This document shows positions 24,122-31,898 of a DNA stretch of 64,000 nucleotides, one piece after another (position 1 is the stretch's first letter; every line of letters starts with the position of its first letter). Origin of the DNA: CAZMVY01 sp964617875 (GTDB lineage: Bacteria; Planctomycetota; Phycisphaerae; UBA1845; PWPN01). The stretch is taken from positions 1 through 64,000 of the forward strand of contig CAZUAI010000008.1 of assembly GCA_964617875.1 (NCBI GenBank), in the 5' to 3' direction. The notes below the pieces were generated by a model. It was not told the origin of the DNA. It worked only from the letters and a program-made list of their open reading frames with translations, and did not search any database. The position numbers and the translations under genes were made by a program.

Positions 24122-24766
24122 ATGAGCGAGTCCATCCCGGAGATGCTGACCCGTTTCGGCGTGATCCCCGTGATCGCCATCGAGAACGCCGAGGCCGCCG
24201 TACCGCTGGCCGACGCCCTGATCGCCGGCGGGCTGCCCGTCGCCGAGATCACGTTCCGGACCGTTGCCGCGGCCGATGTCATGCGGGCCCTGCGGCGCGA
24301 ACGGCCGGGCGTCCTGGTCGGGGCCGGCACCGTCTTGGCGGTCGAGCAGCTCGACCTGGCGAAGGAATGCGGCGCGCGGTTCGCCGTCGCCCCCGGGACC
24401 AACCCGGCCGTCGTCACCCGCGCCGCCGAGATCGGCCTGCCGTTCATCCCCGGCGTGGCGACGCCCACCGACATCGAGCTGGCGATGGCGCTCGGCTGTC
24501 AGCACCTGAAGTTCTTCCCGGCGGAGGCGTGCGGCGGCACGGCGATGCTGTCGGCCCTGTCCGCGCCGTACCGGCACACGGGCGTGCGTTTCGTGCCCAC
24601 CGGCGGCGTCAAGCCAGCCAACCTCGTTGACTACCTGCGGATCGACACGGTCATGGCGGTCGGCGGCACGTGGATCGCCACGAAGGAAGACATCGCCGGC
24701 GGCCGCTGGACGGAGATCCGCGCCCGCTGCGAAGACGCCTGCCGGCGCGTGAAGGAGGTCCGCTGA
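24122..24766 (+). CDS. eda: 2-dehydro-3-deoxyphosphogluconate (KDPG) aldolase
   Basis: A 214-residue class I aldolase that splits KDPG into pyruvate and glyceraldehyde 3-phosphate. The Schiff-base lysine is K130 in HLKFFPAE, the general acid/base E42 is in VAEITFRT, and the phosphate site VGAGTV (66-71) and 'PGVATPTDIE' are present. Length is normal for the family. AGGAGG lies nine bases before the start. The stop overlaps the next start (TGATG), so the beta-propeller gene is translationally coupled. With the KDG-type kinase at 26859-27854 it would complete the last steps of hexuronate or alginate breakdown; no edd, dehydratase or reductase is seen nearby. Confidence 0.93.
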   Translation: MSESIPEMLTRFGVIPVIAIENAEAAVPLADALIAGGLPVAEITFRTVAAADVMRALRRERPGVLVGAGTVLAVEQLDLAKECGARFAVAPGTNPAVVTRAAEIGLPFIPGVATPTDIELAMALGCQHLKFFPAEACGGTAMLSALSAPYRHTGVRFVPTGGVKPANLVDYLRIDTVMAVGGTWIATKEDIAGGRWTEIRARCEDACRRVKEVR

Positions 24767-26100
24767 TGCGAGGCCCGATCCGAACACTCGCAACCCGCGG
24801 TCTCTGGGTCCTCGGCCTGTTCATCGTCTGGGGCGTGGCCGGCGGCAGCTGCAACCCGGCGCCGGCCGACCGCGACGGCGATGGCCCGTTCCGCTTCGTC
24901 ATGGGCACCGGATCCTACCCGGTGCCCGACGTTTCGATCCCGGCGAAGGGCGCGCCCTTCAACGACCCGACGTTCCACGTGGCCGGCGTTCGCATTACGG
25001 ACCGCGCCCGCGACAACTACCTCGGCCCGGGCATCGAGAATGAGTACGCGAAGATGGACCCCGAGAACAGTGACGGGACCGGCCTGATCCTGAGAAGCAA
25101 CAACGCAGTCTACTACCTTTACGACCCGCGCAATGGCGCGGTGATCCGGCAATTGACCGTTTTCGACTCCTGCTGTTGTGAAGAGCCTGAGCCCCGATGG
25201 GATGCTTCCGACCCGCACGTGTTCTATTACGTGTGCGGAGCGGAGCTTCGCCGCTACGATACGGCCGCCGATGCGTCCGCCGTCGTGCACGACTTCAGGA
25301 AGGAGTTCCCGCAGGCGGGGTCGATCACCACCAGGACGGAGGGCGACGCCTCCCTGGACCGGAGATACTGGGCCTTCATGGTCGAAGACTCGAATCGCCA
25401 GGTCCTCTCGGTTGTCGTTTACGACACGCGCGACGACGTCATCGTCGGAAGCAGGTCCGGCGGCTTTCCCGATGCGATCAACTGGGTCGGCATGAGCGTT
25501 TCCGGCAGGTACTGCGTCGTTGGATACGAGGATACGGCCATCTACACCGACATCTTCTCCCGCGACTTCGCCGTGCGGACGAGCCTTCCGGAGGGCGCCG
25601 CAGGCCATGGCGATGCCGCCCTCACGGCGGATGGCCGGGACGTCTACGTCTACCAGAACGTCAGGACCGACTCCATCGCCATGTCCGACATGGAAACCGG
25701 CGTCGAGACCACGCTCCTTCGCATCCCCTTCGAAGTCAATCCCGACATCGGGCTCCATGTTTCGGGCAACTGCGCCGGGACACCCGGATGGGTCCTGATC
25801 TCCACGTACGGGGCCTGGAACCCGCCGCCGGGCCGGAGTCATTCCTGGCTCGATACGCAGCTCTTCATGCTGGAGCTGAAAGCCGACCCGCGGATCTGGC
25901 GGCTCGCGCATACCCACGCATTCACCTACCGGAACCCCGACGAAGGCGAAAAGAACTACTTCGCCGAAGCGTTTGCCGCCATCAACACCGCCGGGACCCG
26001 GGTCTATTTCGGCTCCAACTGGGGCAGCTTCGTTCCCGACTACACGGACGCCTATCAGCTCTCCCTGCCCGCGAACTGGGCGCAGGCCATGCCGAAATAG
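24766..26100 (+). CDS. Secreted beta-propeller protein coupled to eda
   Basis: A 444-residue protein I do not recognise with certainty. An N-terminal hydrophobic segment (WVLGLFIVWGVAGGSC) may be a signal peptide or an imperfect lipobox with C28. The rest is a series of short beta blades with recurring 'Y-Y-Y/LYD', 'DRRYWAFMVED', 'VSGRYCVVGYED' and 'GHGDAALTADGRDVYVYQN', typical of TolB- or WD40-like propellers. Its start shares bases with the eda stop, with GAAGGAGG upstream. Because eda handles uronate-derived KDPG, a role in uronic-acid polysaccharide breakdown is plausible; oligogalacturonate lyases of PL22 are seven-bladed propellers, but I cannot identify their metal-binding residues here. 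It ends convergently, 83 bases from aat. Confidence 0.6.
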   Translation: MRGPIRTLATRGLWVLGLFIVWGVAGGSCNPAPADRDGDGPFRFVMGTGSYPVPDVSIPAKGAPFNDPTFHVAGVRITDRARDNYLGPGIENEYAKMDPENSDGTGLILRSNNAVYYLYDPRNGAVIRQLTVFDSCCCEEPEPRWDASDPHVFYYVCGAELRRYDTAADASAVVHDFRKEFPQAGSITTRTEGDASLDRRYWAFMVEDSNRQVLSVVVYDTRDDVIVGSRSGGFPDAINWVGMSVSGRYCVVGYEDTAIYTDIFSRDFAVRTSLPEGAAGHGDAALTADGRDVYVYQNVRTDSIAMSDMETGVETTLLRIPFEVNPDIGLHVSGNCAGTPGWVLISTYGAWNPPPGRSHSWLDTQLFMLELKADPRIWRLAHTHAFTYRNPDEGEKNYFAEAFAAINTAGTRVYFGSNWGSFVPDYTDAYQLSLPANWAQAMPK

Positions 26101-26183
26101 GTGGACCCGGCGAAGAACGTGTGGGAGCAGCCCCCGGAGGCAACACGGTTCGGCCCGGGGCTTGCGCGGGCCGCGACCGTGCG

Positions 26184-26783
26184 CTACGGATCGGTGAAAC
26201 GGCAGGGCACGGACAGAGCGGCGCGGAGGCGGCGGAGGTATTGCGCACGCGGGATCTCGACCGCGCCGAAGCGTTCGAGGTGCGGCGTGGTCCACTGCAC
26301 GTCGAGGAGGCGGTAGCCCCGCTCCCGCAGACGGTCCACCAGGTGGACGAGGGCGACCTTGGAGGCGTCGCGACGGCGGTGAAACATCGACTCGCCGAAG
26401 AACGCCCCCCCGATCGCCACGCCGTAGAGCCCGCCCGCGAGGTCCCCCTCCCGGTACGCCTCGACGCTGTGTGCGAGGCCCGCCTCGTGGAGCGCCGTGT
26501 AGGCGTCGAGGATCTCGGTTGAGATCCACGTGCCCTCGGGCCGGTCCGCGCAGGCCTCCATGACGTCCCGGAAACGCCGGTCGATGCGGATCTCGTAGCG
26601 GCCCTGACGGCAGAGCTGCCGCAGCGTCTTCGACGCGTGGAACGCGTCCAGCGGAATGATCGCCCGCGGGTCGGGGCTGAACCAGGCGATTCGGCCCTCC
26701 ACGTCCATCGGGAAGATCCCCTGGGCGTACGCGGCGACGAGGACCTCGGTTGTCAACGGCGGCGAGCGCATCGGTTCAACCAT
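26184..26783 (-). CDS. aat: Leucyl/phenylalanyl-tRNA-protein transferase
   Basis: A 199-residue cytosolic enzyme of the N-degron pathway that adds Leu or Phe to proteins with N-terminal Arg or Lys, marking them for ClpS/ClpAP. Family signatures are clear: 'YAQGIFPM', 'IAWFSPDPRAIIPLD', 'GTWISTEILDAYTALHEAG', HSVEAYREGDLAGGLYGVAI, and GGAFFGESMFHRRRDASKVAL-type core around residue 130-150. Length is slightly short but complete. Translation may begin at M5 (MRSPPLTTEVL). It is the last of three minus-strand genes after the GH36 and kinase genes, 75 bases from the latter, and probably shares their transcript without a functional link. Confidence 0.93.
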   Translation of the reverse strand: MVEPMRSPPLTTEVLVAAYAQGIFPMDVEGRIAWFSPDPRAIIPLDAFHASKTLRQLCRQGRYEIRIDRRFRDVMEACADRPEGTWISTEILDAYTALHEAGLAHSVEAYREGDLAGGLYGVAIGGAFFGESMFHRRRDASKVALVHLVDRLRERGYRLLDVQWTTPHLERFGAVEIPRAQYLRRLRAALSVPCRFTDP

Positions 26784-26858
26784 CTCTCGGATCGCCGCAG
26801 GAGCCGCAACGCCTCCTCCTCGCGAATGCGGCGAAGGGCCGCGTGCCGGCCTGCTCCA

Positions 26859-27854
26859 TTACCGCTGAACGTGGAATCCCTTCGCCTGCATGACGGCCTC
26901 GACCTCGGGCACGGTCACGTGCGCCACGTCGCCGGGCATCGTGAAGTCCAGCGCGCACAGCGCCGCCGCGAAATCAACCGTGTATTGCATGTCCTTCCCC
27001 GTGAGCACGCCGTGGATGACGCCCGAACCCATCGCGTCGCCGGCGCCGAAGCGGTCGATCGCGTCCACTTCGTGCCGCGCGCTGCGGTAGACCTTCCCGT
27101 CGCGGAGCAGGACGGCCTCGACGGCGCCGCGCAGCACGCTGAGCACTTCGCCCGCCACCACGCACACGACACGGCAGCCGAATCGCTCGTGCAGCTGCCG
27201 CGCCACGTCCTCCGCGGTCCCCGTGCAGCCGAACAGCCTGGCCGAATCGCCGCGGGGCGCCATGAGGATGTCCACCTGCGAGACGAGCGGCGACAGCACG
27301 GCGGCCGCGTCCGGCGCCGTCCAGAGGTGTTCCCGGTAGTTCAGGTCGAAGCCCACGAGGCACTTGTGCCGTTTCGCCGCCGCGATGAACTCGACGGCCG
27401 TCGCGCGGCAGCTGTCCGACAGCCCGGGCAGGATGCCGTCCGTGTAGGCCAGCCGCGTGCCGCCGAGGATGGCGTCCCAGTCGTAGTCCCCCGGCGACAG
27501 CGTGCTGGCGGCGCTGTTCTTGCGGTCGTACACGACGGTGCTCGCCCGCGGCGTCGCGCCGAACTCGATGAACGTCGTCCCGAGCCGCGAGTTCGGAATC
27601 CGCCGGATGTACGAAATATCCACGCCGCAGCTCGAGTAGAAGTCCTGCAGGAGAAGGCCGAGCGCGCTGTCGGGCACCTTCGTGACGAACGCCGTCTTCA
27701 TGCCCAGCCGGGCGAGATTGCACGCGACGTTGCCCTGCGAACCGCACACGTGAAGATCGAGCGTCCGCGCCCGCCGGAGCCGCCCGTGCGACGGCGGCGA
27801 CATCCGCAACATTCCTTCGCCAATGGTCACGACGTCATGCATGTGCCGTGTCAT
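26859..27854 (-). CDS. kdgK: PfkB-family sugar kinase, probable 2-keto-3-deoxygluconate kinase
   Basis: A 331-residue ribokinase-fold enzyme. The N-terminal part has 'VVTIGEGMLRMSPP' and the glycine-rich 'GSQGNVACNLARLGMKTAFV'; the C-terminal anion-hole and catalytic base are in IDRFGAGDAMGSGV, where D of GAGD is the base. The opening 'GEGMLRMSPP' and 'SYIRRIPNSRLGTTFIEFG' are close to KDG kinases. A KDPG aldolase gene lies 2 kb away on the other strand, which supports the assignment, though other keto-sugar substrates remain possible. M5 (27842) is an alternative start, since GAGGG touches the first ATG but lies 12 bases from the second. It follows the GH36 gene by 37 bases. Confidence 0.78.
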   Translation of the reverse strand: MTRHMHDVVTIGEGMLRMSPPSHGRLRRARTLDLHVCGSQGNVACNLARLGMKTAFVTKVPDSALGLLLQDFYSSCGVDISYIRRIPNSRLGTTFIEFGATPRASTVVYDRKNSAASTLSPGDYDWDAILGGTRLAYTDGILPGLSDSCRATAVEFIAAAKRHKCLVGFDLNYREHLWTAPDAAAVLSPLVSQVDILMAPRGDSARLFGCTGTAEDVARQLHERFGCRVVCVVAGEVLSVLRGAVEAVLLRDGKVYRSARHEVDAIDRFGAGDAMGSGVIHGVLTGKDMQYTVDFAAALCALDFTMPGDVAHVTVPEVEAVMQAKGFHVQR

Positions 27855-27891
27855 CCCTCGAACGGATCGCCCCGGCGGTCCTCTCCATGGG

Positions 27892-29925
27892 TCATTTCTT
27901 CCGATAAACGATCAGGTCGGACCGGTGCTTCTCCGGCAGCGTCACGAGCACGCCCTGCCTCAGTTGCTCGCCGGTGAAGGCGCCGAGCGGGCCCGTCGCG
28001 TCGGACACGAGTTCGTAGTTCGCATCGGCCTGAAGACCCCGCAGCGCGAGGTCCGCCGAGCGATACGGGCTCTCGGCGCGGCGGAACACGAGCAGCAGAC
28101 CCTCGTCGAGGTCCGCGCGGTGAAACTGCATGCCCGTCCAGTCGGTCAGGCTGCGCGAGTACGGCAGGAGCGGATACCACGCCCCGATCAGCAGATGCCG
28201 CACCGCCATGTACCGGTCCGTCAGCTTCTTCGCGCGGGCCGTGTCGAACCCCGGCGCATCGGCGATCCACCCGAGGCACAGCGACGACGCCATCGTCGAG
28301 TGGAACGAGTAGTCGTCCAGCCGGTTCAGGTGCGCGACGATCGTGCTGTTGGGCAGGTACTGGCTCGCGCCCCACAGGGCCGCCTGGTCCACCTCGTTGT
28401 CGAACCAGTAGTCCGTCTTCTGGTGGACGTGCATGCGCATCACGGTTTCGAGATCGATGCGGTGACCGCCCCCGGCGCATTCCTCGCGGATGCTGTCGGG
28501 CCAGGTCTTCGCGATGCGGTCCCAGTAGGCGTACAGGCCCTCGATGTACTTCATCTCGCTGATGCCCTGGCGGTCGGGCGCGTCGCTGAACCGCCAGTAC
28601 GGCAGCGGGTCCATGTTGAAATCCTGCCGGTAGAAGCGGAATCCGGGCAGTTCCATGAAGCCCTTGACGATGTCGAAGAAATACTCCTGCACGGCCGGCA
28701 GCCCGAAATTGAGCAGGTACGTCTCGTCCGGGCCGTCCTTGCGGCGAAGCAGCCAGTCCGGGTGCTTCCGGTGCAGGTCGGTGCCGGCCACGACGCGCTC
28801 CGGTTCGTACCAGAGCCCGTACACCATGCCCCGGGCCTTCGCCGCCGCCGCCACCGGCCCCATCCCCTGCGGGTAGGCGTCTTCGCGGGGCGTCCAGTTG
28901 CCGGCCCCGTTCGGCCACCCGCCCTTGAACCAGCCGGCGTCGGTCAGCAGCGCCTCGAGCCCGAGCGGCGCGTACGCGTTGATCAGCGAGATCTGGTTGT
29001 CCGCCGTGCACTCGTTCAGCCAGCCGCCGCCGCGCGTGAAGCATGTGTTGCAGAACAGCATCGGCAGCACGGCCTTGCCGTCGCGCCGGGCCGCGTAGTG
29101 CCTGTAGATCAGCTCCCGGAACCGGGCGTTGGCGTCCCAGGTGTCGCCGTCATGGAAGAGCGCGAGCATCCGCGGCGAACGCACCTTCTCGCCGGGATGC
29201 AGCCGGAAGTGCGTCTTGTCGAGGCCCGCCGTCACACGCAGGACGCCATCCTCCGCCGTGGTCAGGTCGGCCTTCCAGCAGCCCGACCAGCCGACGGCCA
29301 CGACGACCGAGCCTCGACGGGCGTCGATCTTGAAAAACGGGAAATCCGTCGTGCTCGAGCGGCCGTTCCCGGCCTGCAATCGTCGCGGGTGCGCGCGGTC
29401 GATCGGTTCGGTGGACGGGGCCAGCTGGAGCGGATCCGGCGTGCCGCCGTGCGTGCGGTGCAGGCGGTAGGCGGAGCCGGTCAACGGCGAGCGTATCCGG
29501 AAGTCGGCCGCGTTCACGTCCGCGACGATCTTCGTGTCCGACGGCCCGGTGTTCTCAAACCACAGCATCCACTCGGCGGCGGCGAAATCGCGGTAACGCA
29601 CCATGGCGAGCGTGACCCGCAGCCCCGTCTGCGGATCCGTCCAGACGAGGACGGCCTGCCGGCGCGATTCGTCCGGCGATTCCTGCCTCGCGTCCTTCTT
29701 CCACGTCTTCATCAGCTCGTGAGCGGGCTTGCCGTCGTAGGCAAACGAAAACGGCAGCGTGGACGACGCCGGGATGGTCGCCTCGCCGTCCGCCGCGCCG
29801 AGGACCTCGTCGCGCCACGCCGTCGACGAGGCGGTTTCCGCGGCGCGAGCGGACGCCCAGGCCGCCGAAAGCCCCGCGGACACAATCAACATCAGGGCCC
29901 GGTGTTGGCGATGGTTTCGCTTCAT
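27892..29925 (-). CDS. Secreted GH36-like alpha-galactosidase
   Basis: A 677-residue exported glycosidase. The signal peptide (MKRNHRQHRALMLIVSAGL, cleaved near ASARA) is followed by a beta-supersandwich domain and a TIM barrel from about 290. Clan GH-D features are visible: DAGWFKGGWPNGAGNW (about 329), 'GLWYEPERV' (about 370), the nucleophile D435 in FYRQDFN, and 'ECAGGGHRIDLETVMR' before a D-rich stretch (DYWFDNE, 505-511) where the acid/base is expected. A C-terminal beta domain completes the family layout. The nearest relatives should be alpha-galactosidases, but the active-site strand is divergent enough that substrate may differ. Start at 29925 is chosen for the signal peptide. A strong promoter and operator precede it, so it is likely substrate-induced. 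Confidence 0.83.
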   Translation of the reverse strand: MKRNHRQHRALMLIVSAGLSAAWASARAAETASSTAWRDEVLGAADGEATIPASSTLPFSFAYDGKPAHELMKTWKKDARQESPDESRRQAVLVWTDPQTGLRVTLAMVRYRDFAAAEWMLWFENTGPSDTKIVADVNAADFRIRSPLTGSAYRLHRTHGGTPDPLQLAPSTEPIDRAHPRRLQAGNGRSSTTDFPFFKIDARRGSVVVAVGWSGCWKADLTTAEDGVLRVTAGLDKTHFRLHPGEKVRSPRMLALFHDGDTWDANARFRELIYRHYAARRDGKAVLPMLFCNTCFTRGGGWLNECTADNQISLINAYAPLGLEALLTDAGWFKGGWPNGAGNWTPREDAYPQGMGPVAAAAKARGMVYGLWYEPERVVAGTDLHRKHPDWLLRRKDGPDETYLLNFGLPAVQEYFFDIVKGFMELPGFRFYRQDFNMDPLPYWRFSDAPDRQGISEMKYIEGLYAYWDRIAKTWPDSIREECAGGGHRIDLETVMRMHVHQKTDYWFDNEVDQAALWGASQYLPNSTIVAHLNRLDDYSFHSTMASSLCLGWIADAPGFDTARAKKLTDRYMAVRHLLIGAWYPLLPYSRSLTDWTGMQFHRADLDEGLLLVFRRAESPYRSADLALRGLQADANYELVSDATGPLGAFTGEQLRQGVLVTLPEKHRSDLIVYRKK

Positions 29926-29967
29926 GGACGCATCCTCGTTTCGGTGCTTGCGGGCATTACATCGATC

Positions 29968-29991
29968 TGACGTCACTCGCGAGTGATGTCA
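29968..29991. promoter_or_regulatory. Operator-like palindrome over the GH36 start site
   Basis: Two 12-base half sites, TGACGTCACTCG and CGAGTGATGTCA, form an inverted repeat with one mismatched pair; the centre ACTCGCGAGT is perfect. It abuts the minus-strand -10 box and covers the expected start of transcription, the usual place for a LacI- or GntR-type repressor. No such regulator gene is in the window. Confidence 0.75.
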
Positions 29992-30020
29992 CATATACCT
30001 GACATTCCTCTTGGCGTCAA
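29992..30020 (-). promoter_or_regulatory. Sigma-70 promoter of the GH36-kinase-aat unit
   Basis: On the minus strand TTGACG (30020-30015), 17 bases, then TATATG (29997-29992). The -10 box runs directly into the operator palindrome. The leader would be about 60 bases. Confidence 0.75.
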
Positions 30021-30205
30021 GATCGACGAACCCGGATCCCGGGCGCCGAACAGCCGGTCGGAAGACGCCCTTTCGTGGAAATGGATCCGCGGCCCGCCGA
30101 CGACGCGGTCCGGGCGTGCGTTCACGGTCCGCCGGTCGGCGAGGTACGCCGCGCGGGAGAATCACGCCCGCGGGTTCGGATAGCCCGGGGCCCGTGCGCT
30201 CCTGC

Positions 30206-30233
30206 TTGATCGGTGCGCCACGGCAGCGACAAT
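30206..30233 (+). promoter_or_regulatory. Weak promoter candidate for the sulfatase
   Basis: TTGATC (30206-30211), a 16-base spacer, and GACAAT (30228-30233). Both boxes match the consensus at four of six positions. Confidence 0.35.
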
Positions 30234-30305
30234 CCTCGGGGCGGCGCGGCCGTGCCGCGGGGCGGGCCGCCCACCCGGATCCGAACAGGAAGGAGTACGA
30301 ACACG

Positions 30306-31898
30306 ATGTCCAGGTCTCGCGAACCGGCGGTGTTGGCGATCGCGGCTGTCCTGGCCCTTGTCCCCGTCGCCGGGGGCGAACCGGCGAGTTCGTCGCCGGC
30401 GAATCCGCCGCCGAACATCGTTCTCATCGTGGCCGACGATCTCGGATACAACTCCGTCGGCTACCACGGCCGATGGATCCGGACGCCGCACATCGACCGT
30501 CTCGCCGCCGAAGGCGTCGCGCTGGAACGGTTCTACGTCAGCCCGATGTGCTCGCCAACAAGGGTGGGGCTGATGACCGGCCGCTACCCCATGCGGCTCG
30601 GCCTGGCCCGCAGCGTCATTCGCCCGTGGGCGCGGTACGGCCTCCCGCCGGAGGAACGCACTCTCCCCGAACTGCTCGGCCAGGCGGGCTATCGCCATCG
30701 CGGGGCCTTCGGCAAGTGGCACCTCGGCCACCTCGCGCCGCAGTGGCACCCGCTCGCGCAGGGGTTCACGCAGTTCGAGGGGTTGTACAACGGGGCGGCC
30801 GACTACTGGACGCGCATCCGCGACGGCGAGCCGGACTGGCATGTCGATTACACGCCGACGGAGCGCAGGGGCTACACGACCGACCTGATCGCCGACGCCG
30901 CCGCACGGTTCATTCGCGAACACTCGGCGGCCGGGCCGTTCTTCTGCTACGTGCCGTTCACGGCCCCGCACGATCCGCTCCAGGCGCCGGAGGCGTATCT
31001 CAAGCGATACGCCGAACTCGACGATGCCCCCAGCGACGGCCGGCCCTCCGACCTCCAGGCTCTGGCGGCGATGATCACCTGTATGGACGACGGCATCGGC
31101 CGGATCCTCCAGGCCCTCGACGACACCGGCGCCGCCAGGAACACCCTCGTCTGGTTCCTCAGCGACAACGGCGGTCTGAAGCGGCTCCGCGGCGTCAACC
31201 GCCCCCTCCGCGACGGAAAGTTGACGGTCTACGAAGGCGGCGTCCGCGTGCCGAGCGTGGTGCGCTGGCCCGGCGTGGTCGATGGCGGGCGCCGCATCGA
31301 CGAGCCGATGATCAACCTCGACGTCCTGCCGACCCTGCTGCGCGCGGCCGGTGCCGAAAAGCCCACCGGCAGGCCCATCGACGGCGTAGACGCCCTGGAT
31401 GTGCTGGCCGGACGGGCGAAAGCGCTGCCGGCCCGCGACTTGTACTGCTTCACCGGCCAGTCCGGCATCGAGCAGGAGCAGATCGCCGTCACGACGGCGG
31501 ACGGCTGGAAACTCGTCGTGATCGGCCCGGACATCCGCCGCCCCGAGGGTTTCCGATCGCCCGCGCATCGCGTGGAACTGTTCCGCCTCGCCGACGACCC
31601 GCGGGAGGAGAAGGACCTGTCCTCGTCGGAGCCCGGCCGCGTGCAGGAGCTGGGCCGCCGGCTGATCGCATTCCGCAACGCGGAGCCGCCCGATGCGATG
31701 GCGCCCGAAAACCACCCGCCGAAAGGCTTCCGCCCTCCGCCGCGATGGCGAAACGCGCCGGCACATGCCGGGAAATGCGTTCCTGACCCCGTTCGCACAT
31801 ACGGCCATGCACCCGAGGGTCGCCAACCGGTTGGCGTCAGCGGAGGACAACCACAACACGGTCGCCGGCCTTCATCTCCAGCGCGGCATCCGGTGTGA
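30306..31898 (+). CDS. Secreted type I (S1) sulfatase
   Basis: A 530-residue exported arylsulfatase-like enzyme that removes sulfate esters, probably from polysaccharides. The signal peptide is residues 1-24. Metal ligands D44 and D45 lie in 'NIVLIVADDLGYNS', and C82 in CSPTRVGLMTGRY is the residue converted to formylglycine. 'AFGKWHLGH' and 'PHDPLQAPE' supply further active-site residues; 'FLSDNGG' holds the second metal pair. AGGAAGGAG precedes the start by about ten bases. The last 45 or so residues (after GFRPPPRW) are translated from a REP-like repeat and look like an accidental extension. The gene overlaps the convergent GH116 gene by 62 bases. No formylglycine-generating enzyme is seen in the window. 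Confidence 0.93.
   Translation: MSRSREPAVLAIAAVLALVPVAGGEPASSSPANPPPNIVLIVADDLGYNSVGYHGRWIRTPHIDRLAAEGVALERFYVSPMCSPTRVGLMTGRYPMRLGLARSVIRPWARYGLPPEERTLPELLGQAGYRHRGAFGKWHLGHLAPQWHPLAQGFTQFEGLYNGAADYWTRIRDGEPDWHVDYTPTERRGYTTDLIADAAARFIREHSAAGPFFCYVPFTAPHDPLQAPEAYLKRYAELDDAPSDGRPSDLQALAAMITCMDDGIGRILQALDDTGAARNTLVWFLSDNGGLKRLRGVNRPLRDGKLTVYEGGVRVPSVVRWPGVVDGGRRIDEPMINLDVLPTLLRAAGAEKPTGRPIDGVDALDVLAGRAKALPARDLYCFTGQSGIEQEQIAVTTADGWKLVVIGPDIRRPEGFRSPAHRVELFRLADDPREEKDLSSSEPGRVQELGRRLIAFRNAEPPDAMAPENHPPKGFRPPPRWRNAPAHAGKCVPDPVRTYGHAPEGRQPVGVSGGQPQHGRRPSSPARHPV
31763..31815 (-). repeat. REP-like unit inside the sulfatase 3' end
   Basis: Read on the minus strand it gives GGTGCATGGCCGTATG, TGCGAACGGGGTCAGGAAC and GCATTTCCCGGC, the same unit as at 1328 and 49928. 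It lies within the last codons of the sulfatase gene and 22 bases beyond the GH116 stop. Confidence 0.8.
31821..31836 (-). terminator. 16-bp perfect palindrome at the GH116 stop
   Basis: CGCCAACCGGTTGGCG lies immediately after the GH116 stop codon on the minus strand. It lacks a T run, so termination is only a possibility. Confidence 0.35.

Noticed and set aside
27823..29970. A 715-codon plus-strand frame opposite the GH36 gene
   Set aside because: The minus-strand frame has clear GH-D motifs, promoter and signal peptide.
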